64,000 nt of DNA from Pyxicephalus adspersus (Eukaryota > Chordata > Amphibia > Anura > Pyxicephalidae): the NCBI RefSeq assembly GCF_032062135.1, contig NC_092861.1, positions 138,062,169 through 138,126,168 of the forward strand, given 5' to 3'. The position numbers were made by a program, and so were the translations under genes. Position 1 is the first letter of the stretch, and the number at the start of each line of letters is the position of its first letter. The notes under the pieces are model-generated. The model was given only the letters and a program-made list of their open reading frames with translations, was not told the origin of the DNA and made no database searches. Shown piece by piece: positions 51,501 through 63,500 of this stretch.

Positions 51501-54500
51501 AAGCTCTCTTACCCAGTTAGCATCACCTCACAGCCTTGAAGTTAACCTGTAATTTAGTCTTCACCCCAAATGACAAAAATTCAAATGTCTCAGTGGGATG
51601 CTGGGAGACGAACTGCAAACAGGGCTTACTAAGAGGGAAATAGCACAAGAACCTGTCATGTAGGCCGTATTTTTACCCCTTTGTCAGTATTATTGCAATC
51701 AAATTAATGTTTTATCGGCATGTGTATTTTTCTTTTTAGCACACCCTTAAATCTTTCTGGGGATAAAATAGTAATTCAGTTGCATGGCAACGAACAGTCA
51801 CTGCAGTGGGCAAATGAAGGGAAAATGTAGAGATTAACAGTAGGGTATGAAAAACGTTTAATTTAAACGTGAGTAAATGTGACGGGATTGAATTTTTCAT
51901 TTGGTACAAAGTGACTGCCATTCTTCCTTTCACGTATATCATGTTATGTTTGGGTTTTTTTTTTCTCCTTGTTTCTTGAGGTACTTCGAGGTTGATTTTT
52001 TTTTTTTACACTTTTTTATTATAAATGTAATGTTTTAAGGTGTGGTAGAAAAGTTATCTATTTTGTAAATGTTATTCATCTCCTATCGTGTTGGCTTTTG
52101 CTTGTGCAGGCTAATAAAGTGATCCCGTCAGACAATAGGAAAGATCAGGAGCTTTGGTGCATGATAGCCTTATATAATATTCTGTCTGGCAGCCCACTTT
52201 GGCGGCACTTAGTGTGTCAAATCAACAGAAGTATGGTTCACTAATTATCTTCTATATACTAAATTAGGACCTGTAGCACACTTTGGAGACCTATTGAAGT
52301 TGGAAAATCCATTGAGCTACTTGTGTTTTGTATAAAACTTCTGTTTTCTCTATTCCTGTAGGAAGAATCCCGTTGCTGCTTTAGATGCCATGGTGCACTG
52401 TCACGAGAAATACAAGTGCTGTCCAATGGAGTATTACCTTCTGTTGATGTTGGTAGAGATGGGAGAAACAGATCTTCTAAAGAAAGGTATGTGCACAATG
52501 TATTACATACAGACAGGTTGCAGACAGGTAATTTCAAGCTGAATATGAAATATCCCCTCAGTTCATTTTGCTTGCTTTGATCCAAGTATATCTAAAAAAA
52601 ACACCAGCACACTTCAGAATAGCTTTGCAAATTGATGAGTAAATACAAACAGTTTTGTAAACCAGAAATCCAGTTATCAATTAATAAATAATATTATATA
52701 TAATGTTATAAATTTATTTTGTTGGATACAGCCTACTTCATTTTAGAAAATATACGCAGTAGGGCATTGGATAAACAGATACTGAAGTTGGTAACCGTCC
52801 AAGGATTATGATTCACCATTCTTACTTGTTCCTATTGTTAATATCAGTGGGAGAAAAAATACACAACTTCACCTCAGAGAGGTTGTTTTATTTCTTTTAT
52901 CATTCGGCTTTTTAGAATGGTTAGGAATAACCAACCACTAACATTGTGAAGAGCGTAATTCTGATTGTACTGCTTCATTGTTTGTTGGTGGGAGAATTTG
53001 TGCTCCAAGGGCTAGGTGAAGACTAGCAAAGGGTCGCTTAGAAGGTCTGAAATCAGAATATATCGGCAAATATATTTGTGTGTGCAACTTGCCATTACCT
53101 TCAAAATTGCATTGTTATCTTAAGGATTTCGTCTTGAGCAGATCCAGTTTTGTAAACAAACATGGACTATGCATTGACATCTAAAAAAGTATGTCTGCTC
53201 AAAATCTTTTTTTCAGTATGTGCAGTACCATGCCTCACTGTAGGCAGTTTTCATGAGCAATCTATTTTATTCTAAGTTTCTTCCCTGGACATCAAGTGAG
53301 TTAACAGCTAGACTGACAACATTAAGCCACTGGCTTTTCATTAGCAATGCTAATGTGATGTGTACTCCTTCACTTGGCCATACTGCATGTTGAGTCCATC
53401 AGATAGGATGCCAAACAGCCAGCTGAAGAGGATTGCATAGCACACTGGCAACATGAATGTCAGGCAGTGTCTTAGCATTATTGTTACTATTAATAAACAG
53501 TATTTATAAAGTGCCAACATATTACGCAGCGCTGTACATAAAATAGGGGTTGGAAATGACAGACAGATACAGACAGTGACACAGGAGGAGAGGTCTCTGC
53601 CCAAAGGAGCTTACAAATAGGAGGTGGGGGAAGTATCACACAATGTCAAATTTTGCTGAGCTGCACATGCTCAGCATTGGTTGCCAGGTAAACCTTACAA
53701 TCCTGGCTTCCTTTGCATGTGCAGGGAATGAACTCGTGTACTCGTCCTAGCACAGCCAATCAAGATGGCTGAAAATAGTCTTATGTAGTAAAGAAGATGG
53801 AGCTGTCCTTCAATGGAATGGAGATAGGTAAGCAATAGCTACAATAAACCTGTGGACAGTTGGGTTTGATGTCAACCATACTGAAAAATTAGATTTTAGG
53901 TTTAAAAACTCTTTTTAGAGAAGGCCCCTTCTAAGCGCAAGTGATTAGCATTTCCAATTCCAAAGAGCCAGAGTGTAATTCTGATTGTATGGCCTAACAA
54001 GCCTAATTCCTGTCATCTCATAGCTTCTCAGTTATATCTAATCTACTAGGTTCAGATCCCCCTTTTTTTCCTCTAAAGAAAGTGTTTATACATGAAGTCT
54101 AAGATAAAAAGCTTTCTTTTTCTCTGTATTTGAAGCTCTTAAAAAATTTAGCAAACCTTTAATTACAAGCCTTCCCATAGTGCAGCCTTTTTATTGTAGA
54201 AGTCCGCAGTTTCAGCCGACATTTCAACAAAGGCTAATGAATGACAGGTATTTATGCTCACAATATTATCCTGATGCCCTCCCATGTTTTCCCGAATAAT
54301 GAATTAAACCATCAGCGGCCATACTTCATTCTAACTCGAGACCCTATTGAGGAACGTTCTCTGCAGCTTTTGTGTATAATAGCCATACATTTTGTAATTG
54401 ATCTGTAAGTGAGAATCACCTTTTCATTCAAAGCAGGCACTGCTGTGGGCACTGCGATTTTCTCATTTTTCCTTAGGGCTGTATGAATAGCTGCTTTCTA

Positions 54501-57500
54501 TTTTCAGACTTTTTTTTTTTTTTTTTATCAGAAGAAAAAGTGAGCGTTTTTTTCTTTTTTCCTAGGTCATTATTTTTCATTTTAACTAAGCATTATCTTG
54601 AAATCCTGCAGCCTTCGCTACACACATATAATGGGTGTCTAGCAGTGAAAAGGCATTTAAAAAAAAAAAGGGGGAAAAGAGAAGACCATGCAGGGGCATT
54701 GTAGAGGATGGACAAGATGAGTTTTAAAGTAAATTTGGAATATGGAGATGGCCGAAATTCACCTTGTTGCTTTTGACGTCAATATTGTTTTGCCAGATTT
54801 GGCATGAAACACATTTTCAGATCAGGAATGCTAGAGAAGGAAAAACTAGCAGCTTTGTGCTTACTTGCCCTTGATGTAGGACTGATCGGAAGAGGTTTCA
54901 TATGACAGTCGGGTATCTATCATTTTACAAAATGAGAAGTCTGCAATTGCATTTGCTATTGGTGTTGGTAGTGTGATAATCCTTTCAGATTTTTAAAGTT
55001 TAAATCTATAATCTTAAGGTTTGTCCCCCTTTTAGGGAGATTTTCTTTTTGTAATGGACCTTAACATTTAAAGGATAAAATCACCCAAACATGAATAAAT
55101 GGTACACTTGGTTCCATGACCATCGCCTGATGTTTTGTTGAGTCCACAGTAAAAGAAATAATAATCAATATTTAACCTGGGAGTTCCCGGTGAGGACAGT
55201 ACATGCAGCCATTATGTCGGGGGCGTGGCGGGAATTTAAAATCTTTTTGTGTTGCATTCAATACAAAATAACTGTTTTGAATGCAAAACAGTGGATTTAT
55301 AAAAGGTCTAAAAGCAGTAAATTGTCTCATGAAAATTTATTTTACAGTATAAATATAGTATGAGTATAATATTTATTTTTATCATTTTTTTTAAATTATT
55401 TAATGTAATATTTTGACATGATTTTGTTTCAAACTTTATTATACTCATACTATATTATACTGTAAAATGTTTTTCATGAAAATTTAATGTACTGCTTTTA
55501 GACATTTAAATCAGGACAGAAATGAACTGCCCAGGAGCTTAATAAACAGGTGGCAACAAAAATGGCTACAGTTTTACCCCTCCCATATGCCATCCAACAA
55601 CAAAAATAAAAAGAAAGTTTTGGCTTTGAATACATTGTGTTGATAAGGTATCTTTAGGAGAATAATCTGCTGCTTTTGCCTTCGGCCTTTGTACTTTACT
55701 TCTCTTCCATATAGAAACAATCGACAGGCAGGGTTTTGTGTCAAGAAATTATTTAGTAAAATTTAAGCAATAAAGGCTAGTTTTGTAGAGACTAACTGTG
55801 CATTATTGTACAATAATCACAGTAGTTGGTGACAACATCCATGTTTAGTTAATAAGTATTACAGCAGAGATCAATATAAATAGATATGGTTTTTGGCACA
55901 TATGGTTTTTGAAGCATAGGGGGGAATGTTGTTCCTAGCCTTGTGGGTGCAAAGAATCCCTCCAATATGGAGGGAAAAATTTCAGGGTTGCCTCACAATG
56001 GGAGGACCTGTAGTAAGTGGGTATAATCATCAGTAACTATATACAAGTATATCAGAAATCAGAAATTCTAAAAGGAATATTCTATGTATTAGATAATAGC
56101 ATTTGTCCTACCCTTTTTAAATGTTCTTGTGTACAAAGGTAGTGGGGACCGCAGTCATGGACTTCACATGTAAGATGAAAAAAATCCAAATGACGGAAGA
56201 TTCCAGAAGCCGCCTCTTTAAGGGCTACAGAGGACCGCAAGCTGCCTCTTGGACAGCGTTAGTCCTGAATCCTATAGGCATATGTGGTGAACTTTATTGC
56301 CTGTTCGTTTGGCGGATACCTTCAATTTTTAAACACACACACAGGCCATTGTTTAAAACACAGTGGTTTCGGTAGCCTTAAGTCATTCAGATTGGGTTCA
56401 ATCTTTAAAGGATCCAAGTACCTGGTGGCATACAATTTCTTGTTCTCCACTTCTGCATGTAAAGACCTGTAAACATGTTGCACATTTGGTTAAGCCTCAT
56501 TTTTCCTGGGGTTTGAGCCATATGATTTTGTTGAAAGGCTGTTGACACTGCATATGAAACCTAAAGCCTTTTATAGACTTAAGAAAATGCATCAGTTGTT
56601 CCTGCATTGTCATTCATCAATCTGCCAGGGCGTTGGGCAACCACTATGTATATGCAAAATATGTCTGACCATTTGACTTAGGCGGCATTAATCTAGCATA
56701 TAAACATAACTTAAGTCAGGGTGATAATAGCAGAAGAAGACAGATGACCTTGCCTTCCATAAACCAGAATGGAGATACTTATTATGGATGACTTTGTTCT
56801 TTAAACAAACTGCATTTTTCATCTTTGAAAACATTTCTTAAAATCCCAACTTTTTGCCTCCCAACAGCTGTGGATTACATAAGTTACGCAATGGGAGAAA
56901 GGGTAATGCTCCACGACCTTCTATTTGTCTTCATCGAAACAGGAAAGTACGCGGAGGCCCTCAAGATTGCAGAGGTGAGGCGGTTAACTATAGTTCTTTA
57001 ATCACAATGTCATTTGTGCGAGATGTTAATTGGAACACACTTAATATTTTAACCTCTAATTACACTTCCTCTGATTTATATTAATAGAATATATTTATAA
57101 TAATGGGAATGAGAGAGGGAAAAAAAGATACATTTAGTTCTCCTGCTAAATATGTACAGTTTTATCACCGTAATTATAGATCAGGAGACACAGTTTCATC
57201 TGTGCGTAGGATCTGTCTCTTACATGTGCAGAATGCGGTCAGGAATTAAAACAAAAGTGATATTTGCATAATGAATCGGCAGTCGCGGAACAATTAAATT
57301 AAAGCACCATTCCTGGGTGTAAAGTTGCTTAATCCTCCTTGCTTCGGAATTCTTTGTACTTAAAAGCTCTGGAATTTAATTTGTGACTGTCCTTGCTAAG
57401 ATTTATTTGTAATGCTTGTCTTCGAGTTAATCAGCCAAACAAGTGCTGTCTGCTAGTGTTTGGCATTTTCATTTAACATTTTTTTCCCCTCCCCTCCCTG

Positions 57501-60500
57501 TTCTCTGCCCCCTCCCGCTGTAGTAAGCAGCTTAGAGGAAGGGGTAGGTGACAAACTTGGTCTGTTCAGGCTTAGTATATTTCATCTACAGTTGATTGAA
57601 ATTTTACCTTCTGAAACTGATAAGTCAAAACAGAATGTGTGAATAGACAGTCTCTTATTTTTTTTCCTTTTAACATATTAACCCATTGCATATTCAAGCC
57701 TGCTGGTAGTTTTGCAGTTGACAGAACTCCATCAGAGAGTTCTGGAGAGGTTGATGCTGTTCTTTTGATTACTAAAAGAGTTAAAGGGCGATTAAATTGC
57801 AATCACGCAGGTTCTTTATTGCAGAAGGGACAGGTATCCGTCTCTTCTGCAATAAAATAACCTTACCTGCCTAATTACTATTTTTTTTAAAAACACTAAT
57901 TTCAGTCCATCACAGATGCTGGCATCTTTTCCTTCTCCTCTTCCTGATTCTGATCTTTTTTTTTTTTTATTATTATTAATATTATTATTATAAAACAGAA
58001 TGTATATAGCGCCAACATTTTACACAGCGCTTTACAAAGTCCATAGTCATGTCACTAGCTGTCCCTTAAAGGGGCTCACAATCCAGTGTCCCTGTCATAG
58101 TCATATGTCTTTAATACTGTCTAAGGGAAATTTTGGGGGTATGCCAATTATTCTTACTGCATGTTTTTGGAATGTTGGAGGAAACCAGAGAACCCAGAGA
58201 AAAAAACCATGCAAACACGGGGACATCATGCAAATTCCGTGCAGATAGAATCCTGGCCGAGTTTTGAACCTATGACCTAGCACTGCAAAGGCCAGAGTGC
58301 TAAACTTTGAGTCACCATGCTGCCCCAGTCGTCCTCTATTTTGATTGCCCAAACCAGGTTGACCTAACTCCTTTTCATTCTTATGGGAGTTTACTCACTC
58401 CCAGCATTGTTGCATGCACAGCTCCGTGTTTTTTTTTTTTTTTCTTTTTTGTAAAAGTAGATAAGTCAGGCAGGGAAGTGTATTCTGCACTAGGCAGAAC
58501 CTTTGCTTTCTGTGGTAAAGCAGTGGCTCTCTGCAGAGTTTAGATACACCCTTGCTGAGTCAAAGGAAAAGCTCTTCAGTCAGCAGGAAGCATGGGCTTT
58601 GCCAGTAGAAGTGCTGTAAGTCCAATTTAAGGACCTTTGTGGTAGGACTCCCTTATATAGACATCAAGACACCCTGAAACTGCTATCTGGCACTGCCATC
58701 CTAGATGTTACTCAGTATCGCTAAAAACATTAAAAAAAACCCAGTTACCTTGTTTCGTTGGCGTCCTGCTAGTCGTTGCAGGTCCTCGGGACACGTCTTC
58801 TTCCTCTGATCTCCAGCTGGCGACTGCAGAGACGTCGGTGCGGTCGGGAGGAGCGGTGGGAATATCAAATAATAATTTGAGTTTTTTTATTTAAATTTTA
58901 ATATTAAATTTATAAAATATTGGACATATTTTGGTGAGTTATGCCTAAGAATTATAGGCCTACAATGTAAAATAAATTTCCATGCAAAAAAAAAGTAACA
59001 CTTTTTGCATGAAAATACGGACAGAATTAGAAAATTAGGGGGATTTCTACAAAAAGGATATATAAGGCAAGAGGACTTGCACAAAATAATTAAACACTGC
59101 CAGAAGAAAATAGGGTTATATCATTCAAGGAAGGAGGGTGGCTGTGGTATGGAATTGACATTCTTGGAGTAGTTAAATTTGCTAACAAGTTTAGAAGCAT
59201 ATTGCAAGTAAACATTTATAATGAAAAGACACTCCAAGTAAGCTTTAGCTATGCTGGATTTTTATCAGCTTTTTACCTAAAGATTGGCGACGGTGTTGTT
59301 AATGGTGGCGATCATTGTCTACAGCTAAGAGTTATTGTTTCAAGGTGAGTGGCATTTGAACATAACTGCTCGTTCCTAAAGAAAGCGCATAGTTCTTAAA
59401 AAAAAAAAAAAGTTTGCCTCATCTATCTTCCATCATCCATTTGTGGATACTTTGAAGGGTTTCTGCAGTTTGTCACATATGATGTGATTCTTTTCTGATC
59501 TTTCATTTATTTATGGCAGACATTTATTGCCTATGGGCGCTGTTTGTGTGCAAATCTTAAACGCATTACATTATCAGCCCCTTTCAGGGTGCTTCCAGTT
59601 TATGGCTTAACCATATTTCTAATCTATCTCTGAGGAAACAAACTATAAAACAATTCTGAGTTTGAAGATCCAGAGATTATAGACACATTTTATCTTGATT
59701 ACCTTTCTTATGAATTATAGAATCAACAGGGAGTTATGTTTGATGTTGGAAGTGGAACACATTTAAGTAGAAGATATGATGAATTGAAAGTTACAATTTG
59801 CTTTCTGGTCTAAGTAGGAATGGTAAATGAAGGATTGTGCTGTATGTGCATAATGTTTCTTGGGACTGATAATGTGACATGTTTGAAAAAAAACCCAAAC
59901 CGTTGTTTGGAAGGAAGTTGTCAGATCGAAACACAGGCTTTTTTGTACTTTCTGATCTCTTTTGTTTCTATGCTAATAGTCTTGAGTGTATTTTATGTCT
60001 TTGCTATTGTTTAAGCCCATATTTATTGGAGTGATTTTTAAATACGCTTTCATCTTTGTGACTGCAAATCCAGTCCTGGTTAGGAAGTAACAATGGAGTG
60101 AATTAGTGTAAAATAAATGATTGTCAGTCTTAAGACTTAAAGTCTTAAAGACCCTACCCCTTAATGTCAGGTGAAAGTCATGGAGCCTGGTGGTAAATAT
60201 TGCTGGTAATAGTAAACTGTAAGAGCTACTCAAGGGTAATTGCAAAATATGCAGTTGAATACATTTTTTTTGTTTGTTTTACAAAGGCATTTATAATTCT
60301 ATACATGCAAGCCATTTGCACAATGCACAGTCAGGGAGCTGTTATATTTTTTGTATCAGTGATTCGGCGTTCTGTGTATATCTACTTCTCTGTTTTGATT
60401 ACTGGGCAACAAAATGTCATCATCGCCTCTGGCAAGTGATCACAAAACTGTCCTTGGAAACATTAATAGAGGGATAAGTGGTAACAAAGTAATCATCATG

Positions 60501-63500
60501 GCTACCAGATCGTATAAGAAGATTGGTTGGATAAAATGGCAAAATATTTCACAGGTAAACAATAAAGGTTTGATCTGCAGTATCCTATACCTTTCATTTA
60601 ACTTTTCCCTGCTATACTGGAAATACTGGACGTGGGAGCGTGTAACTCTTTACACATTGCTACTGGACCACATTCCATGGAATTTCACGGCCCTGAGGAA
60701 GCTGTGTCTTGTAATTTTTGCACAGCATTTTTGTTTTTCTACCAGGAGTGAAGTTGGGGTATCATGTGAAGTGGGAATGCTTTGGAAATGCATTATTTCA
60801 TGAATGTCTATCTACAACATGGAGGTTTTTAAACCTTTCTAGCTGTGGAGAAAGCTGCACCAGGGGATAGTACTGTGGAACAGCTAAAATTTAGCAGCCC
60901 ATTTTCTGAAGATGGATGGATGAAGCGATAGACACAGGCCTTAGGAGGATGCAGGGCTTGGTATTTCAAACACCATGATCTTGGGGGGAAAGCAAATAAG
61001 CCTGCTGGAACGCATGGCACCTGGAAAGTTTGGAGTTTGAAGTGCTGCTATCTTTTAAACATAAGGTCGTCCCACATTTTACATGTCATTCATTCAAGCT
61101 GAAGTTCTAGTTTTGGTAAGAAGCAGAAGGCTCACATTCCATTAGGCTTTGCCCTGCTGTTTTAACAGAAGGGATTTAAGACAAAACTACATTTTTCAGG
61201 GCGATTGTCAGGAGCAATTAACGTTCCTAACTGGTTCCCTAAAAGATTGTGAATCTTGAACTTACTCCGGTCCATTTTTTATTTAATTCTACTAATTATG
61301 CACTGCTGTATATGGCCTCTCATTGAGGTGAACTTGGCTCCTAATGACATACATATCGCTGCGTTGGATGGATGGCTTCTCATGCAGTCAGGCAGACTCG
61401 GATGTTTGTAATTCACTCAGATGTAAGAGATAAGCTACAAATATGGACTGCTGTGCAAGCCAAGGAGATTTAGTTAATCTGACCTAGATGTTCTTTTGAT
61501 GATTGAGACCCTGTCCTCTCGAAACAGTTCTCAATATCAAAATGAAATTCAAGGATATCTGGTGCTCAACTCCTGCGTCCTTGCAATGACAGCCCTTTCA
61601 ATCAGCCAGGAACAAGAGGGAGATTTACTATATTAAGTTGTGAAGCTTTGCAGCTCTTTAGATCATTGGCATTTGAGTCTGCAATGATATTGAAAGTTGT
61701 CAGTGGCTGTAGCTCCTGTCTCTTTGGGAGGAGGATTAGCAAGAAATGAAACTCAACTTACTTCAATATTTTATTCTGTCCTTTCATTTTTTTTGTGTGT
61801 GTGTGTATGTGTGTGTGTGTTTTTATTTTTTTTATATTGTTTGAAGCAAAAAACTGTCTTAGGAATGGGTCTGTTTACCTTGTGCAAAGTTTTAATTTAT
61901 TACTTATTTTCTTTTTTCCTTAGACTCCTGGCTTGAGAGCCAATCCAAAGAAGATAGACTGGTTTATACAAAAATACAAAAAGATGAACATGGTAATATG
62001 CACTGTTAAAAATTGTACATTACCTTATACAGAAAAACTTATACACAATAAAGGGTGTTCTGAGGACCAGTTTTCCATGAAGACCCCAGCCTAAATTACC
62101 TTACTTTTTTAACTAACACAGGATAAGATTTGGAAGAATCTTACAGGGCAAATGTTCCCTTTTGTTTAAAACCAAGAAGTTTGTCTAAAGTAACTTTTTC
62201 CCTCCCCCAAGTTGTATTTTGATTGATAATGGACCTCTGAGGAGGGATCCTTCGACTGAATGTCACCCACTGCCTCAGATATCATATGTCTTTGGCAGTA
62301 TAAGACCGCCAAGCCCAGGGGTAAGCAGAGGTTGGACTTAGTCCTCACCCTTCAAGTCCAAGTCGAGTCCCAAGTCAAATCATTTCATTTATCCCCATTT
62401 TTCCCCATATAGGAACAGAGCACTGATCCTGTTCTTGAGCACAGGATCACATTCTAAGTTTACGGCTTTCTCCTCTGACAGCTAAAGGGGGCGAGGAGGA
62501 AGGCAGTGAGGCTTCTGTAACACCGCCTTCCTCCCCGCCCCTTCAACTGTCAGCAGAGAAAGCTGAAATTCAAGTTGCAGGTCGAATTGCAAGTCGTTTA
62601 TTAGGCGACTTAAGTCAGACTTGAGTCAAAGTCGCATGACTCGAGTTCCAACCTCTGATGGTAAGGGCTTTTCCAAGTGAAGGTGATGTCTTCAGAGTAT
62701 GTCTGTTTTTACAGACTTCTGGCTGACCCACTTTTTACATAAAGTGGGTTGTGAGCTGGCAGTTCACAAACACATGAGTTTGTATGCCCTTTTCTGTAAT
62801 GCTTCCTATTCTCCAGTCTTAATCTTCTCACTGTCTCGCAGGTTTGTTGTGCCAGTGCAAAGGTTAATAGCTCTGCTTCTCCCCTCTGCAAAGTTTTTAA
62901 GGTCTTATTAGAAACCTGGGCAGCAATTTCAAGCTAAGTTTTCTGTCAAAGCTGTCCTTACTTTGGTAGCTTCATTTTTCAGAGTGCTGAAAAGTCCTTC
63001 CCTTCCATTCACTGATCATGATGACAAACGCTAGCTTAACGGCCTTAGAATGTTTAGTGGGTCACCTCTTGGCTTAGATGATTCTAGATATTGGATTTCC
63101 TTTCCTACAGCTGTCTGATTGCTCAATGTTCCAGCATGTGGTTGGGTTAGTTTCCTGAAATGGCTTCCAGTAAAGGTGCAGTTAGACAGCACTAGGACAG
63201 TGATGTACCTCAGCCATAAAGTAAGAAGTGTTGACAGACTTACGAGGTCACCAGAGCCTGGATCGAAGGGAATAGTTTCTCTGCAGCACCTTTCATTGGT
63301 TCTGCTTGCAGTGAGAAAACCTGATGTGGATTTGGGAGTCTTGCCTAAAACATTAAGGTGGCTTGGTTTGTAGTTCAGTCAGTAAATTTCTTTTATGCGT
63401 TTGATGGACTTGTCACTCACCCATATGTTTTTGTTATCTGAGCCTATGTATTCTATATTGGGGTGTTTTTTCCATTCTTTTTATTGCCAATTAACTGAAA

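Larger units (their letters stand above)
52487..56867 (+). other. Intron D9
   Basis: 4.4 kb. A tail-type repeat (53490-53645) is followed by a probable second repeat (53685-53840), and a long inverted repeat lies at 55306-55503. The stretch 54080-54480 is repeat-poor. No gene. Confidence 0.85.

Noticed and set aside
58010..58330. Possible tRNA-derived SINE head.
   Set aside because: No A and B box pair or cloverleaf could be seen. Motif order fits a LINE 3' tail better.
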